Source of the DNA: Tricholoma matsutake
Lineage: Eukaryota > Basidiomycota > Agaricomycetes > Agaricales > Tricholomataceae
NCBI GenBank assembly: GCA_026075535.2
Contig: AP026538.1
Coordinates: forward strand, 16,438,337-16,502,336
Length of the DNA stretch: 64,000 nucleotides
Direction: 5' to 3'
Below the pieces are notes generated by a model. That model saw only the letters and a list, made by a program, of their open reading frames with translations, did not search any database and was not told the DNA's origin. Positions within the stretch are counted from its first letter, which is position 1; the number at the start of each line of letters is the position of its first letter. The position numbers were made by a program, and so were the translations under genes. Shown one piece after another: positions 31,289 to 43,667 of the stretch.

Positions 31289-33103
31289 GATGGTACCCTC
31301 ATCACCTGCTCCCCACAGTTGGAGGATAATCTCCCCCTTCTTAAAAAAGCGTATGGCTGGATCTTCCAGGCATTCACCTCCCTCGGACTTGTCCTAGAAC
31401 ACGACAAGTCTGAAATATTTCATTTCTCAAGGGCGAGGAGGTTCACTCCCTTACCCATCGATCTTGGATTTGCCCCCTATACGGGCAATACCCCTCTCAA
31501 GCCCAAGGCTACCTGGAGGTACCTCGGCTTTTTCTTCGACTGCAAACTCTCCTTCAAGGAGCACACGCGGTTCTACTCCACCAAAGCCCTTACTACGGCG
31601 AGGGCGATGGGAATGCTCGGCAATTCTGTCAGAGGGCTAACCCCTATGCAGAAACGCCTTCTCTACCGTTCGTGCGTCGTACCCATTATGACATACGGAC
31701 TCAGATTATGGCACTTCAAAGGTGCTCGCGTCAAAGGTGTCATCAAGACGTTGGCCCAAGTGCAGTCCATCGCTGCACGTTGGATCCTCGGTGCATTCAG
31801 AACCACCCCAATCGGTGGCCTAGAAAGTATCGCTGGACTGCTGCCTATGCAGCTGTTACTGCGTCGCTTAGTCGACAGAGGGGTATTCAGGACCCCTCTA
31901 TTGGCCCCATCTCACCCCCTAAGAGCGATCTTAGGGCCTAATCACGTCGGTACTACCCACTCTCATGAGCTAGGACTCTGGGGAGGGGATGTATTAGACA
32001 CTCTCAACCTGCAAGGCCCATCTGTCGCTTCGGCTGCAGCGCTGGCCCTTGTACCAGGCGATGAATTCGACCCCTTTGGGGAAGAAAACACGCCTGGAAA
32101 TAGAGTGAAGGATCTGTTCCCCACTCGCTTTTCCTCTCATCGCCTCACCTCTAAGGAGGATGGAGCGAGGAACTCTTACAGGAGTGACCTCGATGAGGCC
32201 TGGGCTTCTGCCCTGGTCGAGGGCGACACTCTCGTCGTTGCAGTGGACGCCTCACTGCCCACAGATGCTAAATTTCAGGCTGTCGCTTGTGCTCTGGTCT
32301 TCGGACAGGGGGAACAGGTCGATCGCGTTGTCTCTGCTTCTGGGAGGAGAACCCCCCCAGAAGTCAAACTCTTTGCTCTCCAACTGGGCGTCTCGGCTGC
32401 GTGCAGCAGAGGATGCAAAAAGTTGGTGATATTCTCGGATTCTACTACGGGCATTGAGTCCCTAACTGATCCTAAACCACGCTCTGAGCAAATCTTTGCT
32501 CTGGACGCTTGTCGCTCCCTTCGTCCCTGGCTATCCGGGGACGAGGAGAGGAACGTTACATTCTGGCACGTTCCCTCGAAGTTCGAGTGGAACGTACACA
32601 AGATGGCTCATGATGTAGCTACATCTACCAAGATCTCCGTGGGCAGACACCCGCGGACGTCTTTAGATTACCTTAAAAACCAGGTCGAAAAGGCCGTTTG
32701 TAAGGATTGGCACACTCGGTTTGCAGATCCTGCATACCGCGGACGACACTTCTACCAACTCAAAGGAGTTGGCGGAAAACCAGTATTACCCTCGACTCAC
32801 AAAGGTGGGCCTTGGCTGAAAGTAATGGGAAACAACACTACGTTGACTTCCCGTTCGACTCGTATGATCACTGGCCATGCTCCTATAGGGGAGTATCGTC
32901 AACGTTTATCCCTTGACGGGGAATACCAGTGTTGGTGCTTTGGTCCTGAGATACAAACTCGAGACCACTTACTACGCGTGTGCCCCAAGGTGGATCGCAA
33001 AGAAACTCGCGCAAGCCCCGACTCTGTCGAGGGCTTTCACGAATTCATGGACAATAACCCAGCCCTTGGGTCGTTCAACTCACTTGCGTGGGATCCAGGA
33101 TAG
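31289..33103 (+). pseudogene. A7 ORF2 segment 3 (late RT, RNase H, CCHC)
   Basis: The open frame runs from just after the YVDD aspartates to the stop at 33101-33103, with RNase H residues VDAS, EVKLF, FSDS and AHDVA and the CWC...H....C knuckle. The glutamate motif is intact (PPEVKLF keeps the first E; the second is K), so the usual E of ELFAL is changed here. Segments 1-3 total exactly 3870 nt without stops. Confidence 0.9.
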
Positions 33104-33656
33104 GTTGTGCGCGCAGGGCGTATGACCCCCGTCTGGTTCTAGCTAGTGTTATCGGTATGTCGGGGTGGCCGTAGGGCACCAGACGAGTCCGTTAACCCTC
33201 ATAAAGGGGGCCCACCCGTGTTCAGGAGCGACTGTCAGGGAGGGGGGACACAAAACTAGGTACCGGTTCGGGGAGGCGCCTGAGCGCTTTCAGATCCGCT
33301 GTCGGTTACGCGTTGCGACGACTCCAGTCGACTACGCTTTCCTTTCCGAGCTGAGAGGCTCACGTCGGGGCGGCAGTCTCCCCTAAATCTTGCACTCATA
33401 CCCGTAGGGATTCGGGGACACGATATCGTCAAGCTCGGGTTGTCGGTACGCCACCACTGGCAAGTCCGTTTACTCGATAAAGGGGGCCCCCTTAGTGGTC
33501 GTTGCAGCTATCCAGGTGGTTGGTGCGAAGATCAGCAGGAGGAGGACTTGGGCTGGGCGTAGCGTACTTCGTTTGTATGTCTCTACCGCGGACTGCGATC
33601 GGGCGCCGCGTTATAAACTTTTGACCCAAAAAAAAAAAAAAAAAACATTCTGCCAT

Positions 33657-34065
33657 TATGCTCTTATTCGAGAACGTCATGACGATCCCACACTTACACT
33701 TCATGTGTGGCGATTTCAACGTGAGGCACGCTTCCTGGGATCCCCAGGGGCCTGAACACTTGATCCATGCTGACCACTTGGTGGAAATGGCGATGGCACT
33801 AGGCCTGACTAGGGCCCTACCAGTAGTGGAGGGCCCCACTCACTTCCCCCCTCAACAGGGCTTTCACCCCACGGTGATAGACCTGATGTTCGTACCTATG
33901 GATCTCAGATTCGTATTGTACTGTGAAATTGTACCTGAAGCCAGGGGAACGTCTGACCACGCCCCTCTGACATTAGTGCTACCTGGCCCGGGATCTTTGG
34001 TTCCGGTTACCAAGTGGTCCATCAAAAAAGGATCCGAGGAGGAAGCATCATACCTAGATGCAGTC
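33657..34065 (+). pseudogene. A6 ORF2 piece (endonuclease C-terminus)
   Basis: It encodes LLFENVM, CGDFNVRH, TSDHAPLTL and KGSEEEASY, continuing the A6 fragment at 18786-18842 and interrupted at YLDAV by A9. The 3' UTR of A7 (33104-33627) lies just upstream. Confidence 0.85.
34051..34065. repeat. TSD bracketing the A9-A10-A11 composite
   Basis: TACCTAGATGCAGTC at 34051-34065 (before the A9 5' end) is repeated at 53351-53365 (after the A11 poly(A)). The ends of one original insertion are therefore both preserved although the interior is rearranged. Confidence 0.93.
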
Positions 34066-34345
34066 ATCGCTTCTTGACTTGTTACCACGACGTGCACAGC
34101 CACAGAAACTTTCGTCAACACCGTTTTCACTTTCTACAGCTCAATCCGTCTACGATCCCAGCGATCCGGTCTATATAGCGTCTTACCAGCGCATGTCTGA
34201 TTCAATATCCAGAATAAGGGGGAGATCGGGCAAAGCGATGGACGAGGGGAACCCTTCCAGAGCTGGTACGCCCAGAACTCCTGGCGACGATCCCATTGAC
34301 TCGCTGCGGCCCTCTGGGGGCCGCAGATCCTCACAGATAGCACCT

Positions 34346-34360
34346 TCGGTGGGCCCTCAT
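34346..34360. repeat. Target-site duplication of B6, left copy
   Basis: TCGGTGGGCCCTCAT at 34346-34360 is repeated at 36618-36632 in A9 ORF1. Four extra bases (36614-36617, TATG) lie between the B6 5' end and the right copy. Confidence 0.93.
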
Positions 34361-36613
34361 TTTTTTTTTTTTTTTTTTTTTTTTGGGTCAAAAATTTATA
34401 ACGCGGGGCTCGAACGCAGTCCGCGGAGCGGGGTACAAACTTGGGTACTACTCTATCTACGCATTCCCCTCGCCCATCTCCCACCCAGGTCCCCGTTTTA
34501 GCCACTTTAGGCGGGCAGTGCCACAGACGTTGGCCTCTCAGCCAGGAAAGGCAATAATCCGGAGGGGGAGCCCCCCCTCCCGAAGCTAGCCATTAGGTCG
34601 TCAGCTAGTGCAGAACGGTCCCCCAGCCACATATCCAACCAAGGTCAGATCAGGCACGGCCGTGTTAATTCACTGTAAATCCCCCCTTGCGGGAGGAATA
34701 ACCGTCCGCATGTTCCCAGCCAACGAGGGTTGACCACCCCAGGCGAATGAGGTGGACCATCACTGTGCCTGCGCACAAGTGATGAAAATGAGGTAGCTGG
34801 TTATTCACCTGGTTACTCACCAGAACTACCGTAGGCAGGGGGCCAAGGCCCCCCTCGAGCAAGTGCCAACACATGCACGCGCTCGATGACAACGTCCCCC
34901 CCGCAGCGGGGAGAAGGTGTAGGGTAACGGCTAAGCGTCATTGTCCTGATAATGGCCACCACTCCTGTGGTGGGCGTATATGTGGAGGGGTGGTTCCCCT
35001 TTTTTAATAGCGACGCTGCTGTGCTCGAGGACCTCGAGGACGACGGCGACGTGCTGGGGACGAGGGTTCCCCAGATTGAGGCTCTGATTGAGCTGCTAGC
35101 ATCGCCGCATAGGAAGCTCGAAAGGCTGCCAGTGACGTGAGATCAAGAGGTGACGCGGCAGCTGCTAGTTCTGCCGACATCGTCTCAGACAATCGCCATG
35201 TGGCTGTGAATAGGTCCCAAGCCATCTGACGCCATACGTTCCTCTCCGTAAGAGGGACGGCAGACACTCGGATGGTACCGACGAAAATCGTCATTGCCTC
35301 CAGTAGATGTAGAAAGCCATGAGAGGTGGCTGTTAATTCCGCCCTCTCATCTCTCGACAACGGAGGCTCATCCTCCACCAACTCTGGGATGGCGGATGAA
35401 CCCGGTGAAGTGGGGAGGGGCGGCACAGATTGCTCCTGCTGCCCCTCTGGATAAAGGAGCTCGGCGATGCCGAGCTCCCGATTGTTGTTGGCCTCGAGCC
35501 CAAGCTCGAGAGCCAGATTACTCGTATCGTTGGCCACCTGCTGTGACCACAAGACGCGGTTTATAGTCTCCTGCAAGGCTAGCTCGGTGAGACCTGGGAT
35601 GAATTCGACGTCTCCGCCAATGGCAGAGTCATCAACTTCTGATAGGTCGGAGGAGTCGTCCTCCGACCATAGATTGTGGAGCTGGTTGTCCACATCGGAG
35701 TCCCATCCACCCAAAGAGATGTGACCAAACTCCGGGAGATAGTCGTCGTCGAAGTCTGCAACGTTGAAATTGGAGTGTAAGAGGGGGTCGCTGTGCGCCA
35801 CCCGGTGTCAAATTCGCGCTCTACGGTTTGCAGAGGGCATTGAGGATGATTTAGCAAAGTAGATGACGGTAGAAGTCAAGATACGTAGCGTGATAACGAT
35901 AACAGACGGTCCCTTATCTCAATTCCAGATCCACCCGATATAGCCTCCAATCGCTCCGAGGGGACAGACAAGCCACACATCCTGCTGTCGAGTGGGAGAA
36001 GATCGAACCCGGGTCATACCACCCCAAAGGAGTGAGCACCGGAGGTGAGAAGTTGGTGGTGAATAGCGGCCACCAGAGCATCGACCTAGCCATCAGGGGG
36101 CACCATCACCCGGCCCCTTTTAACGATGGTGTATTCCAATGGGTAGTCAGTGTAGCATGTCTCTAGTAGTAGAAACTCACAAAGCATGGAGGCTGGAAGC
36201 CCACCAGGCGACCAGCAGTCCAGTGAGAGTGTCCCTCCTCCTAAGCCAGACCTCCCCCAACTAAGCGAATGCGACGACATGGGCGAGCGTTGAAGTAGGC
36301 ATCCCACACCCACTCTAAGACCCCCAAGGGACCCAGACTACTCTTTCATTGACAGCACTCACCTAGCCAGGATCCTCGAAGCCCAGGAGACCGAGACAGA
36401 TAGCAGACACTGTCAGAAACAGTGCCCGAGGCATCCACAGAGATCGGATGGACGGATCCCTTAGCAAATCAGGCTACGCCTGGAGACGCTGAGAGCGTTC
36501 GTGATGGTGAAATCCGATCGAAAGTTGGACGAGAATTGCAGTGTCGACGTCGCGTGCAACGTTGAGCAGAGGTGTTTACCACTATTTATGGTGGTTGTAA
36601 CAAGTCAAGGAGC
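34361..36613 (-). mobile_element. B6: complete long family B element
   Basis: It runs from poly(T) 34361-34384 to the 5' end at 36613, about 2.25 kb, with a 15-bp TSD. It has the same layout as B2: 3' UTR with the GNRA-type hairpin, an ORF (now with an early stop) and a leader with CACTGT/ACAGTG. It is inserted in A9 ORF1. Confidence 0.93.
35004..35840 (-). pseudogene. Family B protein type 1 (B6 copy) with early stop
   Basis: The frame starts at the ATG at 35838-35840 and meets TGA at 35808-35810 (codon 11, where B2 has CGA). The rest is open, and a later ATG gives 265 aa (MAHSDPLLHSN). It retains the acidic patch (EDDSSDLSEVDD), ELGIAELLYPE, IPELVEDE, RNVWRQMAWDLF, PLDLTS and the RRRRPRGPRAQQRR tail. 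It could still make an N-terminally shortened protein. Confidence 0.8.
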
Positions 36614-38368
36614 TATGTCGGTGGGCCCTCATCGGTCCCAAAGAAGCTCTCCAACTCCCTCCCCGTACGGGGCTGGAATGATCACACCTCGCGCACAGCG
36701 ATTCAGCGTGCCGACACTATCCCCCAGGAGGGCCACAGCGTCCCCTGCACCTCCTACCACTCCGTCCACTCCTGCCTCTAGGTGGGGGGACGAAGCTACG
36801 ACATCCAAGACACGGTGATGGCAAGCGATGCGGACGACGATTGGGCCGGTCCGACCACCTTTGCCCACGACCTCGGGGAATACGCTCAGGGATTCATAAC
36901 TGTCCTCAACAGGACTGGAGCCCTACGACCCACTGCTGAACAGCGGCAGGAAATTGCAGAACAACTGGGGGCGGTGCTGCACGCAGCGACCATGGTTGGA
37001 TTTCATCGCGACTCGGGGAACATGACCCTACGAAGAGCTATCGACAGGGCTAGCAGTGCAGGCAAATGACCTGCGACTACTGACCCCAACGACGTCCCAA
37101 GGACGGAACACCTGGAGGGATGGGATGGGCCACGCCCCCCCCCTCACAAATCTGCGAGGATATGAGGCCCAAGAGGGGCTCGACCTCTTCCTAAACCCCC
37201 AACAGGGGGCACTTCTTCGTCATGGGGCAGAGGACCTCCTCCCCCCGTGAATATGTCGACCAAGCCTTCGGGCAAGGGGACATTTGCTCAGGTCGCTCGC
37301 TTCCCTGGGGGGCGAGCACCTAACACATCCATGGACGGCCTTGTGCGACTAGCCAAGGCCTTCCCTGAGCTCCCAACCGATAAGCTAGCTGACATCCAGC
37401 AGCACATCGGCCCCTCCAGGCCCAAGGCTGCAAAGCCTTCGCCCACCGTCCATGGACCGTCGCGCAGACAGGTTCTTGTTCACGTTCGACCCCCCCTCGA
37501 GGAGGGGACGAACCCTGCTGACTTTCTGGACCATGTCCGGACGACTTTAGGACTACACCACTCTAAGTTAGTGGCGCAGTCTGCTACCATGCATGCCGGG
37601 AATCTCTCGGTGTCAACTGACGTAGTGGCCTCAGAGGAGGACCTACGATGTTTCAAGGAGGCGGCCCACAAGGCCTTCCCCTTTGCGCTTCAAATTGATG
37701 CAGCGCTACCGACGTCCACGTCCTATCTCAAGCTGGTAGACGTGCCTTACATTGCAAACGACAAGGCGATCACGCCTGACGTCGTCATAGCCCACCTGGG
37801 GAAGTCAGGCATCGCTGACCTCACCGTTTTGCAAGTCCCCCCACGGGTTGTCCGTGATTCGAGAATGTCGGACACGTGCACCGTCTATCTTAACGTCGCT
37901 GACTCAGTCAGTGGCGCTAGAGCGAAAGCTCTCATCGGACGTGGCGTCCAATTTGGACGCTACGTCGCCTACGTTAGGGCAGCTAGGGCGAACCCTGGAC
38001 TCCCGTTATGTCAACGGTGCTGGAAGTGGGGTCACCCCACCCCAGCATGCAGAGCTCCACAGTCGAAATGTCCGATATGTGCAGGCCCACACTGCAAAGA
38101 GCACCATCGTGCCCTAGCGGGGTGCTGTAAGGGAAACGCCAAGGCGAACCCTCCCATCCCAGCTACCCCAGAGGGGGCAGCATGCCCTCACCCGGCCAGA
38201 TGCATAAACTGCCGGAAGAACCACGCATCCGACGATCGTCGATGCAATTTCTGGCGACACCGCTTTGACAGGGACTGGATCAAAGCTCGCTACGACGAGG
38301 TGAGTGCGAGACGTAACTCCCGCTCCCCTCCTACTTACCATCCCGCAGGACGCGGTGGCCGAGCGTAA

Positions 38369-39192
38369 ATGAGGGACAGACTTAGATCTACCCCACAGCT
38401 ACGTATATTTAGTCAAAATGTAAATCGAAATTGGGGTTACATGGACTCGATACTGGCAGATTTCGTAGACGACTATGATTTGCTTTTCATCCAAGAGCCG
38501 CCATGGCGACTGATAAGACACGCCCCGTCTGCCCACAACAGGGAAGGGGAGAAAGTAATAGGCGCACCGATGAGCCCAAACTGGGGAACGTTAGTGCGCC
38601 CCTCGGGCATTGATTCCCCCCCACGCGTTGCTGTTTACTTTGCGAACAGCATCGCTAACTTAAGACCAGGTCTCAGGCGAGATCTAATCGATAATCGTGA
38701 CATTCTCCTCTTTTCACTGGGTATAGGGGAGGACGTCATGCTACTTGCTAATGTGTACTCAGATAGCCACCACTCAGCCATCACGCTCCTATTTGAGAAC
38801 GTTATGACGATTCCCCGCCTACACTTCATGTGTGGCGACTTCAACGTGAGACATGCCTCTTGGGACCCCCAAGGGCCTGCACACTCCATCCACGCCGACC
38901 ACTTAGTGGAAACGGCCATGGCACTAGGCCTGACTAGGGCCCTACCAGTAATGGAGGGCCCTACCCACTTCCCCCCACAACAGGGCCTTCACCCCACAGT
39001 GATCGACCTGATGTTCGTACCTACAGATCTTAGATTTGTATTGTACTGTGAGATCGTACCTGAAGCCAGGGGGACGTCTGACCACGCCCCTCTGACATTA
39101 GTGCTGCCTGGCCCGGGATCTTTGGTCCCGGTCACCAAGTGGTCTATCAAAAAAGGATCCGAGGAGGAGGCATCGTACCGAGATGCCGTCTC
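38369..39192 (+). pseudogene. A9 ORF2 segment 1 (endonuclease)
   Basis: The frame is open from the ATG abutting the ORF1 stop to YRDAVS, with SQNVNRN, QEPPW, CGDFNVRH and TSDHA. It is interrupted by B7 and continues in frame at 41074. Confidence 0.9.
39179..39192. repeat. Target-site duplication of short B7, left copy
   Basis: CGAGATGCCGTCTC at 39179-39192 is repeated at 41060-41073. Five extra bases (41055-41059, GCCCT) separate the B7 5' end from the right copy. Confidence 0.92.
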
Positions 39193-41054
39193 TTTTTTTT
39201 TTTTTTTTTTTTGGGTCAACAATTTATAACGCGGGGCTCGATCGCAGTCCGCGGAGCAGGATACAAACTTGGGTACTACTATAACTATGCTTCCCCTCAC
39301 CCATATCCTACCCAGGTCCTTGTTTTAGCCACTTTAGGCGGGCAGTGCCACAGACGTTGGCCTCTCAGCCAGGAAAGGCAATAATCTGGAGGGGGGGACC
39401 CCCTCCCGAAACTAGCCATTAGATTGTCAGCTGGTGCGAAGCGGTCCCCCGGCCACATATCCAACCGAAGTCAGATCAGGCGCAGTGGTGTCAATTCACC
39501 GTAAATCCCCCCTTGCGGGAGGAATAACCGTCCGCATACTCCCAGCCAACGAGGATTGACCACCCCGGACGAACGAGGTGGACCATCACCGTGTCATGCA
39601 CGAGTAACAGTAATGTGGCAGCTGGTTGTTCACCTGGTTATTCACCGGAACCGCCGTAAGCAGGGGGCCAAAGCCCCCCTCAAGCAAATGCACTGCCAGC
39701 ACATGCACTCGATAGCAATTTCCCCCCCGCAGCAGGGAGAACGTAAAGGGTAGCGACATTTGTCACCAACCCGACAGCAGCCAGCAGACTGGCGGTGATG
39801 GGTGTGGAGCGGAATGCCCCACACAAGTAGCAGCACGGCCATCTGTGATGATGACGGCACTGTACTGGGAATGAGGGTTCCCCAGATTGGAGCTCTGCTA
39901 GAGCTGTTGGCATCGCCACACAGGAAGCTGGAACAGCTGCCAGAGGCGTAGGATCATTGGAACGATCGTCTCTGGTTGTCCGCTTGGGCATCAGGAGCAA
40001 GTTAGTACTGGTATATGATGCAAGTGATCGAAATACGCAGCGTGCAGTGTAAGCGAGGGCCTCCTGCCTAGCAAGAGAGTCCACATAGTCATCAGGGTCG
40101 GGGAGGTCCTCCCCAGCCCACAGATCTCAAACTGCCTAGGGCAGCTGCTACCTCCAGTTCGTTCTGTGAGAACTGGGTGTCGTAGTCTTGGGCATCATCA
40201 CCAACGATGTCACCCGTAATCAAGGTGGGGTCATGAAGGCCCCAGCGTGTGGTTTGGTCTCTGTTCAGCTGTTTGGGCATTGAGAGTGAGTTAGCACAGG
40301 TAAATGACGATAACAGTCAAAATATGTAGCGTAAGGTCGATAACAGATGGCCCCTTATCTCAGTTCCAGGTCCACCCGATACAGCCTCCAAACGCTCCGA
40401 GGGGGCGAACAGGCCGCGCATCCTGTTGCCTGGTGGGAGAAGATTGAACCCGGGTCATAACACCCTAAAAGAGTGAGCACCAGAGGTAGAGAGTTGGTGG
40501 TGAGTAGCGGCCACCAGAGCGTCGACCTAGCTGTCAGGGGGCACCATCACCCGGCCCCTTTTAACGATGGTGTATTCCAACGGGTAGTCAGTGTAGCATG
40601 TCTCTAGTAATAGAAACTCACAGAGCATGGAGGCTGGGAGCCTCCCAGACAGCCAGCAGTCCAGTAAGAACGTCCTTCCCCCTAAGCCAGACCTCCCCCA
40701 GCTAAACGAGCGCTTCTACTTGGGCGAGCATTGAAGCAGGCATCCCACACCCACTCTAAGCCCCCATAGGGACCCAGACTACTCTTTCATAGACATCACT
40801 CACCTAGCCAGGATCCTCGAAGCCAAGGGGAACAAGACAGATAGCAGTCACTGTTGGAAACAATGACCGAGACATCCCTGGAGATCGGATGGACGGATCT
40901 CTTAGCAAATCAGGGCAAGCCTGGAGACGCCGAGAGCGTTCGTGATGGTGAAATCCGATCGAAAATCGGACAAAAATTGAAGTGTCGACGTCGCGTGCAA
41001 CGTTGAGCAGAGGTGTTTACCACTATTTATGGTGGTTGTAACAAGTCAAGGAGC
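39193..41054 (-). mobile_element. B7: short family B element
   Basis: It is about 1.86 kb from poly(T) 39193-39212 to the 5' end at 41054, with the same scrambled ORF as B5 and B8 and a 14-bp TSD in A9 ORF2. It is almost identical to B8. Confidence 0.93.
39642..40280 (-). pseudogene. Short-B scrambled ORF (B7)
   Basis: It starts MPKQLNRDQT at 40280, shifts frame and stops near 40092. A second open stretch from 40084 (DSLARQEAL) includes the duplicated leader/start segment and lacks the conserved core. The architecture is the same as in B5. Confidence 0.75.
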
Positions 41055-41073
41055 GCCCTCGAGATGCCGTCTC

Positions 41074-42319
41074 TTCCGCTTTAACTCCGTGGCTAGATTG
41101 GCACGGAGATACTTCGGCAGAAATCGATGATGTTGTCTCGGCAGTATCAACGATTTTAAACAAGGCGTGGGAAGACCATGCCAAGGAATCTCGCCTCAGC
41201 AAGTCGTCCAAAGGTTGGTGGACAGATGAATGCAGCGGCGCCCTAGACGCATACAGGGCCTCTCGAGATGGGGAGGACTGGAAGCATTATAGGAAGGTCA
41301 TGCGACAAGCAAAGCGTGTCTTTTTCGATGACCGTATCCAAGAAGTGGCTACGATGAATAGACGACCCTGGGATCTGATGTCCTGGACGCGTCAACACAA
41401 CCTTCCATCGTATGAGGCTATCTCCTATCGGGGTGAACCCTGCAACGATCTGGACTCCCTTTGGGCTGCCCTTGATGGGTCCTATAACGCTGCCTCAGAT
41501 CGAGTAGTCGATCTGAGTATTCTTGACGAACTCGACCCTGTGCCTGAAAGGGCCTGGATCCCGTTCTCCGTCACGGAAATAAAAGAAGCGCTAAATGCGT
41601 GTTCTTCCCGTTCCGCGCCAGGTCCCGATCATGTTACGTGGTCGCACCTAAAACACTGGTGTAGCAACCCAGAAGTGGCAGGGCTCATCACCCGCATTGC
41701 TGAGGCGTGCATCACCGCTGGCCACTGGCCAGATCACTTCAAGGAATCCCTGTCGGTTATTATCCCGAAACCAGGGAAACCTAACTACTCTACACCAAAG
41801 TCGTTTAGGCCTATCGTGCTCCTAAACACTCTGGGCAAATTAGTCGAAAAGATGTTGTCGAGGCGACTTCAATTCGACGGTGTCGCACACGAGGCCTTCG
41901 AGCAAAACCAGTTCGGAGGCGTCACCCAGCGGTCCACTGAGGATGCGGGAATCTACCTCACCCACCTGGTCAGAGCAGGATGGGCCAAAGGACTCAAAAC
42001 GAGCGTTGTCGCCTTTGACATAGCTCAATTCTTCCCCTCCCTGAACCACCAGGTTCTGTTGGAGATTATCTCTCGGTCGGGGTTCCCTGCGCAAGTAGTG
42101 AACTTCTTCCGTTCATACCTGGTCGGTCACAAGACGACCTATAAATGGAACGCTTTCTCGTCTGGCTCCTTTGCAGCAGACGTGGGAGTAGGACAGGGCT
42201 CTGCCCTGTCCCCAGTCTTATCGGCGCTATATTTGACGCCCATCATGAAACTCTTCAGAAGAAGCGAAATCGGCAGAGATGTCGATCTCATGTCCTATGT
42301 GGACGATGGTACCCTCACC
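41074..42319 (+). pseudogene. A9 ORF2 segment 2 (RT)
   Basis: The frame continues from 39192 once B7 and one TSD are set aside. It is open through APGPDH, IPKPGK, AFDIAQFFPS, GQGSALSP and YVDD to DDGTL, where A10 begins. The thumb and RNase H of this copy are missing. Confidence 0.9.
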
Positions 42320-42446
42320 ATCGCTTCTTGTCTTGTTACCGCGACGTGCACAGCCACCAAAAACTTCGTCGACACCGTTTTCATCTTTTGTGGCTCCATC
42401 CGTCAACGATCCCAGCGATCCGGTTTAAATAGCGTCTTACCAATGC

Positions 42447-43667
42447 ATGTCAGATTCTCTTAGTAGATTAAGGGGGAGATCGGGTGAAGCGATGGACGTG
42501 GGGGACCCTTCCAGAGCCGGTACGCCCAGAACTCCTGGCGACAATCCCATTGATTCTCTACGGCCCCCAGAGGGCCGTAGATCCTCACAGATAGCACCTT
42601 CGGTGGGCCCTCATCGGTCCCAAAGAAGCTCTCCAACTCCCTCCCCATATGGGGCCGGAATGATCACACCTCGCGCACAGCGATTCAGCGTGCCGACTCT
42701 ATCTCCCAGGAGGGCCACAGCGTCCCCTGCACCACCTACCACTCCTTCCACTCCTGCCTCTCGGTGGGGAGACGAAGCCTTGACACCCAACCCCGAGCCC
42801 GTGATCCAAGACACGGTGATGGCGAGCGATGTGGACGACGACACCCTCGGATTGCACCACTCTAAACTAGTGGCCCAATCCGCATCAATGCACACTGGTA
42901 ACCTATCAGTAGCTACTGACGTCGTGGCCTCCGAGGAGGACCTTCGGTGCTTTAAGGAGGCGGCCCACAAGGCGTTTCCCTTCGCACTGCAAGTAGATGC
43001 AGCGCTACCCACTTCCACGTCGTACCTTAAGCTGGTCGATGTGCCATTCGTCGCTAATGACAAGGCTCTTATGCCTGACGTCGTCGTTGCACACCTGGGG
43101 AAGTCCGGAATATCGGACCTCGCAGTGCTACAAGTCCCCCCCCGTGTTGTATGTGATTCGAAGATGTCGGATACGTGCACCGTCTACCTTACCATCGCTG
43201 ACTCAGTTAGTGGTGCATGAGCCAAGGCTCTTATCGGTCGGGGCGTTCAATTTGGACGCTACGTCGCTTATATTAGGGCTGCTAGGGCGAACCCTGGATT
43301 GCCCATGTGCCAACGGTGCTGGAAGTGGGGTCATCCCACCCAGGCATGCAGAGCTCCGCAGACCAAGTGTCCGATCTGCGCAGGTCCACACCGCAAGGAG
43401 CACCATCGTGCCCTTGCAGGGTGTTGCAAGGGAAACGCCAAGGCGAACCCTCCCGTCCCAGCTACCCCAGAGGGGGCAGCCTGTCCTCACCCGGCTAGGT
43501 GTATAAACTGCCGGAAAAACCACGCATCAGATGACCGCCGATGCAACTTCTGGCGACATCGCTTTGACCGTGATTGGATCAAAGCTCGCTATGACGAGGT
43601 GAGTGCGAGACGCAACTCTTGCTCCCCTCTTGCTTACCATCCCGCAGGATGCGGTGGCCGAACGTAA
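42447..43667 (+). pseudogene. A10 ORF1: internally deleted A-1/A-2 mosaic
   Basis: It is 1221 nt, about 234 codons shorter than intact, and in frame across the deletion at about 42841. The N-terminal part is of the A-1 type (MSDSLSRLRGRSGE...ASDVDDD). The part after the junction (TLGLHHSKLVAQSASMH) follows the A-2 type of A8 and A12. A TGA at 43218-43220 replaces a CGA codon. The CCHC knuckles are encoded downstream (CQRCWKWGHPTQAC). The stop is again followed directly by the ORF2 ATG. Confidence 0.87.

Larger units (their letters stand above)
18843..33644 (+). mobile_element. A7: full-length family A element containing B5 and A8
   Basis: The 5' end (CGTCGCTTCTTGTC) is at 18843, the poly(A) at 33628-33645 and the TSD is 12 bp. 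Subtracting B5 and A8 with one TSD copy each leaves about 6.46 kb, the length of A8. ORF2 in three segments totals 3870 nt with no stops. ORF1 is broken. A7 is older than both B5 and A8. Confidence 0.92.
34193..38368 (+). pseudogene. A9 ORF1 (gag-like), split by B6 and degenerate
   Basis: Segments 34193-34360 and 36633-38368 total 1904 nt, 19 less than intact. A 19-nt deletion near 36798 shifts the frame. TGA codons lie at 37067-37069 and 37163-37165. The second is the stop shared with A4 and A7, and the first replaces CGA. The C-terminal part from 37247 is open and carries the three CCHC knuckles (one with C for R in GPHCKEH). It belongs to subtype A-1. Confidence 0.88.
34066..42319 (+). mobile_element. 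A9: 5' portion of family A element with B6 and B7 inside
   Basis: The 5' end ATCGCTTCTTGAC is at 34066. It contains the 5' UTR, ORF1 (interrupted by B6) and ORF2 up to DDGTL (interrupted by B7), and is then cut by the 5' end of A10. Its original 3' end is probably the one now attached to A11, judged by the shared TSD. Confidence 0.88.

Noticed and set aside
34058..34501. Short ORFs with Phe or Lys runs at element junctions
   Set aside because: The runs are poly(T)/poly(A) tails read as codons, not proteins.
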